Assembly (NCBI GenBank): GCA_902475245.1
Contig: CABRYP010000016.1
Location: 1-47,111 of the forward strand
Length of the DNA stretch: 47,111 bases
Reading direction: 5' to 3'
Source of the DNA: an uncultured Collinsella sp.
GTDB lineage: Bacteria > Actinomycetota > Coriobacteriia > Coriobacteriales > Coriobacteriaceae
Below are positions 23,553-31,880 of the stretch, piece by piece. The position numbers and the translations under genes were made by a program. Positions within the stretch are counted from its first letter, which is position 1, and each line of letters opens with the position of its first letter. The notes beneath the pieces were generated by a model. The model was given only the letters and a program-made list of their open reading frames with translations. It was not told where the DNA came from and ran no database searches.

Positions 23553-23627
23553 TCCTCGGTAGCTCAATGGTAGAGCACGCGGCTGTTAACCGCGCTGTTG
23601 TAGGTTCGAGTCCTACCCGGGGAGCCA
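23553..23627 (+). tRNA. tRNA-Asn (GTT), copy 1
   Basis: A full cloverleaf: acceptor TCCTCGG with CCGGGGA, D-arm TAGCTCAATGGTAGAGCA, anticodon stem CGCGG/CCGCG with loop CTGTTAA (anticodon GTT), T-arm GTAGG-TTCGAGT-CCTAC, discriminator G and an encoded CCA end. It is identical to the copy 33 bases downstream and is the first of a two-gene transcript. Confidence 0.97.
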
Positions 23628-23660
23628 GAATTTTCCAGCCCTTTCCGTTGGGCTTTAAAT

Positions 23661-23735
23661 TCCTCGGTAGCTCAATGGTAGAGCACGCGGCTGTTAACCG
23701 CGCTGTTGTAGGTTCGAGTCCTACCCGGGGAGCCA
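23661..23735 (+). tRNA. tRNA-Asn (GTT), copy 2
   Basis: Base-for-base the same 75 bases as the gene at 23553-23627, including anticodon GTT and the CCA end. The 33-base spacer between the copies can form a small AGCCC/GGGCT hairpin. A strong terminator follows nine bases after it, so the two tRNAs form one short unit. Confidence 0.97.
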
Positions 23736-23743
23736 GGTTGTAA

Positions 23744-23771
23744 AACCCGTCGCTTTTGCGGCGGGTTTTTT
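23744..23771 (+). terminator. Strong intrinsic terminator after the tRNA genes
   Basis: AACCCGTCGC (23744-23753) and GCGGCGGGTT (23758-23767) form a 10-bp stem with a TTTT loop, followed by more T. The following stretch to 23929 has no feature I can support apart from the next gene's ribosome site. Confidence 0.88.
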
Positions 23772-23929
23772 CATGCCGCGATCGCCTGGCGCGAACGTTG
23801 CCATATCAACATTTCGTGTCGAGGATGTAATCCCGCGACCCACCACCTCAACATGGCGCGGTCGTTGTAGAATATTGCAATGATTGCTCCCACGACATGG
23901 TGCCGCGAGCACCAGATAAGGAGATTCTT

Positions 23930-24286
23930 GTGTCTGAGACCATTAACGGCAGCCTGAGCGTCTCGAACGACGTTATTGCCGATATTGCCGGTTATGCCGC
24001 GATGACGTGCTATGGCGTCGTCGGTATGGCCGAGCAGCTCCAGGGCGCCGAGAGCGTGCGCCTGCTTGCCGGCCAGCGCCTCCGCAAGGGCGTGCTTGTC
24101 TCCGCCGACGAGAACGGCCTTACGGTCGATCTTCACGTCGTGCTCGAGAACGGCGTCAACATGAAGTCCGTCTGCCATAATCTTTCGAGCTCCGTTGCCT
24201 TTACCCTGCAGGAGATCGCCCAGATCGATCCCGCCAGCCTTAAGATCGGCATCCACATCGACGCGCTCAAGAGCCGTCTGAACTAG
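23930..24286 (+). CDS. Asp23/Gls24 family protein (DUF322)
   Basis: A 118-residue member of the Asp23/Gls24 family, small cytoplasmic proteins linked to envelope stress and often to fatty-acid kinase. The typical pattern is present: ISNDVIADIAGYAAMTCYGV at the start, a GVLVSADENGLTVDLHVVLENGVN core and a C-terminal IDPASLKIGIHIDALKS. The start is GTG at 23930 behind AAGGAG; an in-frame ATG at 23897 has no ribosome site. It is directly upstream of the DAK2/FakA-like gene, the same pairing as yloU-yloV of Bacillus. Confidence 0.9.
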   Translation: MSETINGSLSVSNDVIADIAGYAAMTCYGVVGMAEQLQGAESVRLLAGQRLRKGVLVSADENGLTVDLHVVLENGVNMKSVCHNLSSSVAFTLQEIAQIDPASLKIGIHIDALKSRLN

Positions 24287-24313
24287 CGTCCGAAAACGGA
24301 GATTCAAATACCC

Positions 24314-25975
24314 ATGATTGCAAAGACCATTCGCACCTGTTTTCCGATCGCTGCGGCTGCCGTTTCCGACAAGGCCGAGGAGATCAACAAGCTCAACGTC
24401 TTCCCCGTACCCGATGGCGACACCGGCACCAACATGTCGCTCACACTCGCCTCGGTGACCAAGGAGCTTTCCACCCTTCCCGCCGATGCCGACATGGAGG
24501 CCATCGCCGGCGCCATCACTCACGGCTCCCTGATGGGTGCCCGCGGCAACTCCGGCGTCATCACCTCGCAGATCCTGCGCGGTGTTGCCGAGGGTCTCGT
24601 CTCTGTCGATGAGCCCATCACGTCCGCCAACATCGCCTATGCGTTCCGTCGCGCCGTCAAGGTTGCTTTCCAGGCCGTCCGCAAGCCCATCGAGGGCACG
24701 ATCCTCACGGTGCTGCGCGATGTCTCGACCAAGGCCGACGAGTGCGAAAAGAAGAAGTTCTCGGCCGAGGACGCGCTCGATGCCATCGTCGTCGAGGCCT
24801 ACCAGTCCGTCGCCCGTACGCCTGACCTGCTTCCCGTTCTGAAGGAGAACGGCGTGGTCGACTCCGGCGCCTTTGGCTTTGCCATCTTCCTTGAGAACTT
24901 TGTCGCCGCCGCGCTTGGCCGCAGCACCGTTGTCGAGGATTTTTCCGCCACGTTTGATTCCGCTGGCTCTGCCCGTGACGCGGCCCTCGGTCGCGTTGAG
25001 ATCGAGGCTAACGACGACTGGGAGGGCTCGGAGTTCCGCTACTGCAACGAGTTCCTCTTTAAGGCCGACGCTCCCTTTGATGAGGATGAGTGCCTTAAGT
25101 TCCTGGGTTCCATGGGCGACTGCGAGCTGCTCGTGGGTGCCTACCCCGACTACAAGATTCACGTGCACTCCAACACCCCCAACCTGGTGCTCGAGCACAT
25201 GCTGCAGCTCGGTCAGATCTACGAGGTCTTTATCCACAACATGGAGATGGAGGCCCATGACCGTACTGCCAAGATTCACGAGGACCAGGAGAAGGCTGCC
25301 GAGCCTGCCAAGGCGTTGGGCTTTGTCGCCGTTGCCGCCGGTTCGGGTGAGGCCGACATCCTTAAGTCCCTTGGCGTTGACGTGATCGTCTCGGGTGGCC
25401 AGACCATGAACCCCTCGACCGCCGACCTGCTGGGCGCCGTCGACCAGGTCAACGCGACCTCGGTCATCATCCTGCCCAATAACGGCAACATCCGCATGGC
25501 TGCCGAGGCCGCAGCTTCTGCCTGCACCGACAAGAAGGTCGCCGTCGTTCCCACCAAGACCGTCCCGCAGGCCTTCTCCGCGTTGTTTGCGGTCCTGCCC
25601 GAATCCGAGCTCGAGGACGCCGTTGCCGCCATGGTCGACGCCATCAGCGAGGTTCGCGATGGCGAGGTCACCCGTGCCGTGCGCGATTCCAGCGCCTCTG
25701 ACGGCTCTCCGATTCACTCTGGTGACGTCATGGGTATCATTGCCGGCTCCATCGACGTGGTCGGCTCCGATGTGAAGCAGGTCACGCTCGACTGCATCAA
25801 CCGCATGCAGGAGGAAGAGGAGGGCGACGCGCTGACGATTCTGGCTGGCGAGGAGCTGTCCGATGAGGCCTTCCAGGAGATCGTCGACGCCATCGAGGAG
25901 GCTCAGCCCGATCTGGAGGTCGACGCCCATCGTGGCGAGCAGCCGCTCTATCCCGTGATCTTCTCGATCGAGTAG
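24314..25975 (+). CDS. fakA: DAK2-domain fatty acid kinase FakA-like protein (YloV family)
   Basis: Likely the kinase that phosphorylates fatty acids held by a FakB (DegV) protein, feeding acyl-phosphate to phospholipid synthesis. The N-terminal DAK2 domain has NKLNVFPVPDGDTGTNMSLT, with the Asp residues that hold magnesium and ATP, and GSLMGARGNSGVI. The middle and C-terminal domains follow the YloV layout, ending with EVDAHRGEQPLYPVIFSIE. At 553 residues it is complete. ATG at 24314 is preceded by a rather distant GGAGA. It follows the Asp23-like gene by 27 bases and recG begins 10 bases after it. No FakB is in the window; plsX (30747) is nearby. Confidence 0.87.
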   Translation: MIAKTIRTCFPIAAAAVSDKAEEINKLNVFPVPDGDTGTNMSLTLASVTKELSTLPADADMEAIAGAITHGSLMGARGNSGVITSQILRGVAEGLVSVDEPITSANIAYAFRRAVKVAFQAVRKPIEGTILTVLRDVSTKADECEKKKFSAEDALDAIVVEAYQSVARTPDLLPVLKENGVVDSGAFGFAIFLENFVAAALGRSTVVEDFSATFDSAGSARDAALGRVEIEANDDWEGSEFRYCNEFLFKADAPFDEDECLKFLGSMGDCELLVGAYPDYKIHVHSNTPNLVLEHMLQLGQIYEVFIHNMEMEAHDRTAKIHEDQEKAAEPAKALGFVAVAAGSGEADILKSLGVDVIVSGGQTMNPSTADLLGAVDQVNATSVIILPNNGNIRMAAEAAASACTDKKVAVVPTKTVPQAFSALFAVLPESELEDAVAAMVDAISEVRDGEVTRAVRDSSASDGSPIHSGDVMGIIAGSIDVVGSDVKQVTLDCINRMQEEEEGDALTILAGEELSDEAFQEIVDAIEEAQPDLEVDAHRGEQPLYPVIFSIE

Positions 25976-25985
25976 GCATCTGCCC

Positions 25986-28163
25986 ATGTCCGAGCTGTGC
26001 TCCGTGCCGCGCGTCTCGGAGCGCTTTGCCCAGAGCAATGCGCTCGACGAGGATATCGCGCGACTCAAATATGTTTCGGGTAAACGTGAGGAGGCCCTTC
26101 GCCGTCTGGGAATTCGGACGGTGGGGGACCTCCTTCTCCATATCCCTCATCGATATCTCGACTTTACACGCTCTTGGTCCATCGAGATGGCTCCCATCGG
26201 TACCGTGTGCACGATTGTCGCCACGGTCGATCGCGTTGTTCAAAAGCAGCCTCGCCCGCGTATGCAGGTGACCGAGGTCTCGCTGGTGGACGAGACGGGC
26301 GTGCTGCAAGTCGCCTTTTTCCGTCAGCCCTGGATTGCCCAGCAGCTTAAGCAGGGCGACCGCCTGGCCGTGATGGGTAAGGTCGAGTTTGCCTACGGCT
26401 TTAAGCAGATGGCCTCTCCGCATTTCGAAAAGCTCGAGGGCGGGCGTGCCGCGGGCACTATCCTGCCGGTCCATTATGTGAGCGATGGCGTGAGCCAGGC
26501 GTGGATGCGCCGCATCGTGAGCGGCGCGCTCGAGGTTGTCGGCAATCCCTTCGACCCGATTCCCGCACGCGTGCGCGTCAAGCGCCGCCTGATGAGCAAT
26601 GCCCGCGCGCTGCGCTCAATTCATTTTCCCTCGAGTATGGCCGAGCGCGACATCGCGCGTCGGCGTCTTGCCTACGAGGAGTGTCTCTGCTTGCAGCTCG
26701 CGCTGCGTCTGCGCAACGACGGCGGCTTGGTCGAAGTCGCTCCCTATGCCCACGTCGCGGGCGAGCACCTGGCGGCGCTCAAGGAAGCCCTGCCGTTTTC
26801 GCTGAGCGACGAGCAAGAGGCCGCATTCCAAGACATCCTGCATGACATGTGCAATGGCAGTCGCGTGATGAACCGTCTGCTGTTGGGCGACGTCGGTACC
26901 GGCAAAACGGCCGTTGCCGCCTGCGCGCTGGCCGTCGCGGCCGATTCGGGAACTCAGTCCTGCGTTATGGCTCCTACGGGCGTGCTGGCGCGCCAATATG
27001 CCGATAAGACCGGCCCTTTGCTCTCGCAGGCCGGCATGTCCTGGGCGCTCCTGACGGGTGCCACGCCGGCGGCCGAGCGCGAGCAGATCCATGCGCAGCT
27101 GGAATCGGGTGAGCTCGACGTCCTCTTTGGAACCCACGCGGTCCTTTCGGATGACGTGGAGTTCAAACATCTGTCGCTTGTCGTCATCGACGAGCAGCAC
27201 CGCTTTGGTGTGGGTCAGCGCAATGCCCTGCGTGCCAAGGGCCCGGGTGCCGATCTGCTTGTTATGACGGCGACACCGATTCCGCGCACGTTGGCGCTCT
27301 CGGTCTACGGTGACCTGGACACGAGCATCATCCGCCATCGGCCTGTTCCGGGGGCGGGCGTCACGACGCGCGTGCTCACCGAGTCGAGCCGCGACTTGGC
27401 TTACGGCGCCATCCGCGAGGCACACGAAAAGGGCCAGCAGGCTTACGTGATCTGCCCGCTTGTGGAGCCGAGCGACTCGGCCGATGAGCTGGAAGACGTG
27501 CCCGGTATCGCCCGTGACGACGAGGGCCGCGTGACCGTCCCCGTGCCGCTGCACGATACGGCAACTGAGCTCGACCGCCTGCGCCTGGCGTTGCCGGGAC
27601 TTACCATCGAACGCCTTCACGGCCGCATGCCGGCGGGGGAGAAGGACCGCGTGATCGATGCCTTCAAGCGTGGCGAGATCGATGCGCTCGTCTCGACCAC
27701 GGTGGTCGAGGTGGGCGTCGACGTGCCCAACGCCACCGTCATGGTCATCGAGAACGGTGAGCGCTTTGGCTTGGCGGCCCTGCACCAGCTGCGCGGTCGC
27801 GTGGGCCGCGGCAGCGTGTCGGGCACCTGCCTGGTCATGACGCACTCCAAGGGCAACGGCGGCGCTTCGGCGGCACAAGACCGTCTTCAGTCGCTCGAAA
27901 AGACCTCGGACGGCTTTACGCTCGCCCAGATGGACCTGCGCTTGCGCCACGAGGGCGAGATCCTGGGGTATCGCCAGCACGGCGGCGTGACCCTGCGCTT
28001 TGTGGACCTGGACGCCGACGAGGATCTTATCGAATGGGCTCATTTGGACGCGGTCGAGCTCTTGCGGTATGCTTGCAACCTTGACTCCGTGGCGACGCGC
28101 CCCTTGCGCGACGCGGTCGCCATGCGTTATCGACATATCTTTAAGGAGGTCAGCGGAGGATGA
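25986..28163 (+). CDS. recG: ATP-dependent DNA helicase RecG
   Basis: Branch-migration helicase that rescues stalled replication forks and processes recombination intermediates. The N-terminal wedge/OB region (about 1-230) includes VGDLLLHIPHRYLDFTR. The superfamily 2 helicase motifs follow: Walker A GDVGTGKTAVA, motif II DEQHRFGVGQR, motif III MTATPIPRTLAL, and motifs V-VI with VVEVGVDVPNA and QLRGRVGRG. Length (725 residues) is normal. ATG at 25986 has no strong ribosome site, so coupling to fakA is likely. The end overlaps rsmD by four bases (ATGA). Confidence 0.95.
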   Translation: MSELCSVPRVSERFAQSNALDEDIARLKYVSGKREEALRRLGIRTVGDLLLHIPHRYLDFTRSWSIEMAPIGTVCTIVATVDRVVQKQPRPRMQVTEVSLVDETGVLQVAFFRQPWIAQQLKQGDRLAVMGKVEFAYGFKQMASPHFEKLEGGRAAGTILPVHYVSDGVSQAWMRRIVSGALEVVGNPFDPIPARVRVKRRLMSNARALRSIHFPSSMAERDIARRRLAYEECLCLQLALRLRNDGGLVEVAPYAHVAGEHLAALKEALPFSLSDEQEAAFQDILHDMCNGSRVMNRLLLGDVGTGKTAVAACALAVAADSGTQSCVMAPTGVLARQYADKTGPLLSQAGMSWALLTGATPAAEREQIHAQLESGELDVLFGTHAVLSDDVEFKHLSLVVIDEQHRFGVGQRNALRAKGPGADLLVMTATPIPRTLALSVYGDLDTSIIRHRPVPGAGVTTRVLTESSRDLAYGAIREAHEKGQQAYVICPLVEPSDSADELEDVPGIARDDEGRVTVPVPLHDTATELDRLRLALPGLTIERLHGRMPAGEKDRVIDAFKRGEIDALVSTTVVEVGVDVPNATVMVIENGERFGLAALHQLRGRVGRGSVSGTCLVMTHSKGNGGASAAQDRLQSLEKTSDGFTLAQMDLRLRHEGEILGYRQHGGVTLRFVDLDADEDLIEWAHLDAVELLRYACNLDSVATRPLRDAVAMRYRHIFKEVSGG

Positions 28164-28804
28164 GAATCATCGGCGGTGAATGGCGCGGCCGTAAGATCGA
28201 AGAGCCGCGCGGGCGCGATGTCACCCGTCCCACGACCGATCGCGTGCGCGAGGCATGTGCATCCATGGTCATGTCGGCGTTCGACTTCGATTTGGACGAG
28301 GTTCGCGTGCTGGACGCTTTTGGCGGCTCCGGCGCCCTGGGAATCGAGATGCTCTCGCGTGGCGCCCGCACGCTCACCACGTTCGAGATCGATCGCAACG
28401 CCGCCCGTCTGATCACCAAGAACGTCGAGTCGCTGTGCCGCGACCGCTCGCGTTGGCGTGTCGTTACCGGCGATGTGCTGGCGAGTGCCTCGCGCGGTCG
28501 CGTGCCGGGCGGTCCTTTTGATCTGGTCCTGCTCGATCCGCCGTATGCCTTTGGCGCCGAGCCGGTCGAGGAGCTGCTGCAAAATCTTTCCCAGCAGGAG
28601 CTGCTGACGCCCGGGGCCTTTGCCCTGTTTGAGCATGCCGCAACCGATGCGGGCGCTCATCCAGCTGGTTTTGAGACCGTGCGAGAGAAGCGCTACGGCA
28701 TTACCTCGGTTGACTTGCTGCGCTGGGTGGCCGAGGACGTGAAGGACCATGGTGACGAGAACGAAAATGACGAGGATGCGCCTTCGGAGGACGCCCATGA
28801 ATGA
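28160..28804 (+). CDS. rsmD: 16S rRNA (guanine-966 N2)-methyltransferase RsmD
   Basis: SAM-dependent methylation of G966 of 16S rRNA. Motifs: MRIIGGEWRGRKIEEP and TRPTTDRVREA at the N-terminus, the SAM-binding VLDAFGGSGALGIEMLSRGA, and the catalytic DPPY in LVLLDPPYAFG. The C-terminal 25 residues are charged (DHGDENENDEDAPSEDAHE) and not part of the fold; the ribosome site for coaD is embedded there. GGAGG lies just before ATG 28160. It is coupled to recG and coaD by overlaps; the rsmD-coaD pair is widely conserved. Confidence 0.93.
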   Translation: MRIIGGEWRGRKIEEPRGRDVTRPTTDRVREACASMVMSAFDFDLDEVRVLDAFGGSGALGIEMLSRGARTLTTFEIDRNAARLITKNVESLCRDRSRWRVVTGDVLASASRGRVPGGPFDLVLLDPPYAFGAEPVEELLQNLSQQELLTPGAFALFEHAATDAGAHPAGFETVREKRYGITSVDLLRWVAEDVKDHGDENENDEDAPSEDAHE

Positions 28805-29294
28805 CACCATCAACCGCGTGATCGTCCCGGGCACCTTCGACCCCATCACCTTTGGCCATATCGATGTGATTCGCCGTGCCCGCCGCATCTTTCCCAGCGT
28901 GATTGTCGCCGTGGCCGAGTCGCAGGGTAAAAACGGCGTGGGTACCACCTTTATGCTCGACGAGCGCGTGGCGCTGGCCCGCGAGGCCCTCGGCGATTTG
29001 GACGGCATCGAGGTACTGCCTTTCACCGGCCTGCTGGTCGACTTTGCACGTGAACAGGGGGCAGGTGCCGTCGTTAAGGGCCTGCGCGCCATGACCGACT
29101 TTGAGTACGAGCTGCAGCAGGCCGACCTCAACTACCGCCTGGATAACGAGCTGGAGTCTATCTTTGTCATGAGTGCTCCGCAGTACGGCTATATCTCGAG
29201 CTCGGTGGTGCGCCAGATCGCGTCGCTTGGCAGCGACGTGTCGACGTTTGTGCCGCCCAACGTGGTCGAAGCGCTCAAACATCGCTTTTCGTGA
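28797..29294 (+). CDS. coaD: Phosphopantetheine adenylyltransferase
   Basis: Catalyses the penultimate step of coenzyme A synthesis, joining phosphopantetheine and ATP to give dephospho-CoA. The nucleotidyltransferase motif is GTFDPITFGH (with His21), and the second motif YGYISSSVVRQIASLG is present near the C-terminus. At 165 residues it has normal length. I chose ATG 28797, seven bases after GGAGG; the longer frame from 28749 lies inside rsmD and has no ribosome site. It overlaps rsmD by eight bases. Confidence 0.95.
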   Translation: MNDTINRVIVPGTFDPITFGHIDVIRRARRIFPSVIVAVAESQGKNGVGTTFMLDERVALAREALGDLDGIEVLPFTGLLVDFAREQGAGAVVKGLRAMTDFEYELQQADLNYRLDNELESIFVMSAPQYGYISSSVVRQIASLGSDVSTFVPPNVVEALKHRFS

Positions 29295-29318
29295 CATTTT
29301 TTATTGCCTGGTGGCATG

Positions 29319-29327
29319 TGGTAAACT
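29319..29327 (+). promoter_or_regulatory. Possible extended -10 promoter before the sepIVA-like gene
   Basis: TGGTAAACT resembles the TGnTATAAT form. It falls in the only sizeable gap (68 bases) between coaD and the SepIVA-like gene and 36 bases before that gene's start. No good -35 accompanies it. Confidence 0.3.
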
Positions 29328-29362
29328 AACTCGATGATATGTTACCTATGAAAGGAGACCGG

Positions 29363-29860
29363 ATGCCGGGCGAGAATTTTCCTGGCGACAGGATCGTGAG
29401 TCTTGTCGACGAGCTCGAGGGGCTCATCGAAGAGGCTAAGACGCCGTTCGGCAAGAACGCCCAGATGAAGGTTATCGACGCCGACGTCTTCTTTAATATC
29501 CTCGATGAGATCCGCATGAGCTATCCCGAGGAGTGGCAGAAGTCCCGCCGTATCCTCAAAGAGCGCGAGGAGCTTATGGCTTCCGCCGCCGCTCAGGCCG
29601 ATTCCATCATTGCCGATGCTCAGCAGCAGGCGCTCACCATTGCCGGTGAGCAGGAGATCGTCCGCTTGGCGCAGCAACAGGCCGATGACATTCGCGACCG
29701 TGCCCAGCAGTACGAGCGCGAGACGCGCTATGCCGCCGAGGATTACGCCGAGCAGGTCTTTACGCACCTCGAGGAGAACCTCAAGAGCCTGACCGGCACC
29801 GTCACCCGTTGCCGTCAGCAGCTCAACGAGGGTGCCGCCCAGCAGAATGGTCAGTGGTAA
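29363..29860 (+). CDS. SepIVA/DivIVA-like coiled-coil protein
   Basis: A 165-residue, mostly helical protein. The first 60 residues (IVSLVDELEGLIEEAK, then DADVFFNILDEIRMSYPEEW) resemble the N-terminal part of the actinobacterial septum protein SepIVA. A long Gln/Ala/Glu-rich coiled coil follows (about 65-150), which may make it look like an F-type ATPase b subunit in searches. In Mycobacterium tuberculosis the SepIVA gene Rv2927c is followed by a DUF177 gene and rnc; the same series occurs here with rpmF, plsX and acpP inserted. A cell-division or envelope role is therefore likely but inferred. ATG at 29363 sits five bases after AAAGGAG. Confidence 0.75.
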   Translation: MPGENFPGDRIVSLVDELEGLIEEAKTPFGKNAQMKVIDADVFFNILDEIRMSYPEEWQKSRRILKEREELMASAAAQADSIIADAQQQALTIAGEQEIVRLAQQQADDIRDRAQQYERETRYAAEDYAEQVFTHLEENLKSLTGTVTRCRQQLNEGAAQQNGQW

Positions 29861-30414
29861 TGGCTGAGTTCCCGAGCGTAACCGTCGATCTTTCCGAGCA
29901 GCTCGAGTTTCCCGGAGACTCTTATCCGCTGACCGGCAAGGTCGATGTCGCCACCTACACGGTGGGCGAGAAGGAGTACCAGCTGCAGGACGGCATTGCC
30001 TACGACGTGGTCTTTACCAACGCCGGTACCGGTGTTCTGCTCTCGGGCATGGTTCGCGCGCACGCCACCGGCGAGTGCGACCGCTGCCTGGAGCCCGCCT
30101 CGTTTGATATCGCGGGCGAGATCGAGGAGTTCTATCTCTTTGAGGAGCCCGAGGACCCCGAGGCCTTCGAAGACGGCTACGAGTTGCTGGGCGAGGACCG
30201 CATCGTCGATCTGGGCGAGCCCATCAACGATGCGGTCGTCATGGACACGCCGTTCGTCGTCCTGTGCAAGCCCGATTGCCGCGGTCTTTGCCCCACCTGC
30301 GGCATCAATCTCAACGTCGAGCAATGCGATTGTGCCGCCCGGGCGGAGGCCGAATGGGCCGCTGCCACGGAAAATCCATTTGCAGCATTGAAGAATCTCA
30401 AGCTTGACGAGTAA
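29860..30414 (+). CDS. DUF177 (YceD family) protein
   Basis: A 184-residue member of the YceD/DUF177 family, which almost always precedes rpmF and has been linked to 23S rRNA accumulation. Features are GMVRAHATGECDRCLEP, an acidic middle (EEPEDPEAFED) and C-terminal cysteines (CKPDCRGLCPTCG, CDC) that suggest a bound metal. The start ATG overlaps the stop of the coiled-coil gene (TAATG), so the two are coupled. rpmF follows after 64 bases; a TTGACG at 30404-30409 within this gene's end might belong to an rpmF promoter. Confidence 0.88.
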   Translation: MAEFPSVTVDLSEQLEFPGDSYPLTGKVDVATYTVGEKEYQLQDGIAYDVVFTNAGTGVLLSGMVRAHATGECDRCLEPASFDIAGEIEEFYLFEEPEDPEAFEDGYELLGEDRIVDLGEPINDAVVMDTPFVVLCKPDCRGLCPTCGINLNVEQCDCAARAEAEWAAATENPFAALKNLKLDE

Positions 30415-30478
30415 AACTGTGGTAGTATCGCTACTTGCGCGTAATCGCCACACTGGATAGTTCATAAGGAAGGTCACT

Positions 30479-30658
30479 ATGCCCGTACCTAAACAAAAGC
30501 AGGGTCGTATCCGCACCCATACCCGTCGTTCCGCCAACATGAAGATCTCGGCTGCGGCTCAGTCCACGTGCCCCCGTTGCGGTGCTGTTAAGCTCCCGCA
30601 CCACGTGTGCCCCAGCTGCGGTTTCTACAAGGACCGCGAGGTTATCGTTACCGAGTAA
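30479..30658 (+). CDS. rpmF: 50S ribosomal protein L32
   Basis: A 59-residue ribosomal protein with the L32 start MPVPKQKQGRIRTHTRRS and a four-cysteine zinc ribbon (Cys31, Cys34, Cys44, Cys47 in CPRCG and CPSCG). ATG at 30479 is preceded by AAGGAAGG. It is between DUF177 and plsX, the usual fatty-acid/ribosome junction; the terminator-like hairpin after it would let L32 be made in excess over plsX. The cysteine-containing form of L32 suggests that a zinc-free paralogue might exist elsewhere. Confidence 0.96.
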   Translation: MPVPKQKQGRIRTHTRRSANMKISAAAQSTCPRCGAVKLPHHVCPSCGFYKDREVIVTE

Positions 30659-30699
30659 CTGTATACTCTGGATGCGATGCCGTTCCAACTGGAACCACA

Positions 30700-30728
30700 A
30701 TGGCCGGCTCAATGAGTCGGCCATTTTT
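30700..30728 (+). terminator. Terminator or attenuator between rpmF and plsX
   Basis: ATGGCCGGCTC (30700-30710) pairs with GAGTCGGCCAT (30714-30724), one G-T pair, a 3-base loop, and then tttt. A smaller GTTCC/GGAAC hairpin lies just upstream. It ends only 18 bases before the plsX start, so partial read-through or a promoter close to rpmF's stop (TATACT at 30662-30667) must serve plsX. Confidence 0.62.
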
Positions 30729-30746
30729 GTATAAGGAGCATATGAA

Positions 30747-31766
30747 ATGAGTAACGTTCGCGTTTGTGTTGACGTTGTGGGCGGAGACGAGAAGCCCCAG
30801 GTTGTCCTCGATGGTATCGAGGCCGCGCTTGCGGCAGATCCCGAGATCGAGGTCTTGGCCGTCGGTCCCGCCGAAATCGTCAACCCCTTTGCCGCGGCGC
30901 ATGCCCGCGTGGAGGCCCTGGAGGCCCCTGACGTCATCAGCATGGAGGACGATCCCATTCGCGCCGTGATGACCAAGCGCAAGTCCTCGATCGTGCTTGC
31001 GTGCCGTGCCATCAAGAAGGGCAATGCGGACGCGTTTTTCTCGGCCGGCTCGACCGGTGCCATGACCGCTGCCGCCACGGCCTACGTCACGCCGTTTAGG
31101 TATTTGTCGGAGGGCAAGAAGCAGCCGGTCCGTCCGTGCCTTACCAACGCGCTGCCCAATCGCGCCGGCGGCCTGACGGTGCTGTGCGATATGGGCGCCA
31201 ATCCCGATGTCACGGTGGACGACATGGTGCGCTTCGCCCAGATGGGCGCTGCCTATGCCCGCGTGGTTTTGGGCATTGAGCATCCTCGCGTGGGCCTGCT
31301 TGCCAACGGCACCGAGGACGAGAAGGGCTCTAACTTTACCAAGTCGTGCTTCCCGGCCATGAAGGCCGCGGTTCCCGGCTTTGTGGGCAACTGCGAGGGC
31401 ACCGATCTTACGTCGGGTAATTTTGACGTCGTGGTCGCCGACGGTATGTCGGGCAACATCGCGCTCAAGGCCGCCGAGGGCGCTGCCAAGTTTTTGCTGC
31501 AGGAGCTCAAAGGTGCCTTTATGTCTTCGCTCGGCACCAAGATCGCCGCGCTGCTCATCAAAAAGCAGATGCGCGAGATTAAGGCCAAGCTTTCGGGCGA
31601 TGCCAAGGGCGGCGCGATCCTGCTGGGCCTGCGCGGCGTCGTGTTGATCGGCCACGGTGCCACGTCGGTCGAGGCCGTCAAGAACGGTACGCTTGCCGCG
31701 GCCCAGGCCGTGCGCGCCGGGCTTGTCCAGGACGTTGCCAATTCCATGGACGGTATCGTTTTATAA
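30747..31766 (+). CDS. plsX: Phosphate acyltransferase PlsX
   Basis: Converts acyl-ACP to acyl-phosphate, the acyl donor used by PlsY in phospholipid synthesis. The 339-residue product shows the family start VCVDVVGGDEKPQVVLDGIEAAL (in which the usual first Ala-Met-Asp-x-x-Gly-Gly-Asp pattern reads VDVVGGDE), ADAFFSAGSTGAMTAAA, and GVGLLANGTEDEKGS-type and ADGMSGNIALKAAEG segments. ATG at 30747 is eight bases after AAGGAG. It lies upstream of acpP and rnc. With FakA at 24314 it would link both routes to acyl-phosphate. Confidence 0.95.
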   Translation: MSNVRVCVDVVGGDEKPQVVLDGIEAALAADPEIEVLAVGPAEIVNPFAAAHARVEALEAPDVISMEDDPIRAVMTKRKSSIVLACRAIKKGNADAFFSAGSTGAMTAAATAYVTPFRYLSEGKKQPVRPCLTNALPNRAGGLTVLCDMGANPDVTVDDMVRFAQMGAAYARVVLGIEHPRVGLLANGTEDEKGSNFTKSCFPAMKAAVPGFVGNCEGTDLTSGNFDVVVADGMSGNIALKAAEGAAKFLLQELKGAFMSSLGTKIAALLIKKQMREIKAKLSGDAKGGAILLGLRGVVLIGHGATSVEAVKNGTLAAAQAVRAGLVQDVANSMDGIVL

Positions 31767-31806
31767 GAGCCTCGTTACGTGGCTCAACCTGTACCGTGTG
31801 GGGTAG

Positions 31807-31838
31807 AATCGGAGCCGTATTGCAACGCGGCTCCGATT
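31807..31838 (+). repeat. Perfect hairpin in the acpP leader
   Basis: AATCGGAGCCG (31807-31817) is the exact reverse complement of 31828-31838, with a 10-base loop and no T run. It overlaps a possible -10 (TAGAAT, 31804-31809). It may stabilise the acpP mRNA, which is usually very abundant, or mark an operator. A weaker GAGCC/GGCTC stem lies at 31767-31785. Confidence 0.55.
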
Positions 31839-31880
31839 GCCGTGTTGCGTTGTGTTCCATGACATACGAGAGGAAGCGCT

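Noticed and set aside
23771..26068. 765-codon minus-strand frame opposite the asp23-fakA-like genes
   Set aside because: The encoded sequence is compositionally biased and crosses several well-supported plus-strand genes and their ribosome sites.
29363..29860. F-type ATP synthase b subunit
   Set aside because: The coiled coil is similar in style, but there is no N-terminal membrane helix and no other ATP synthase gene; the position before DUF177 fits a SepIVA-like protein better.
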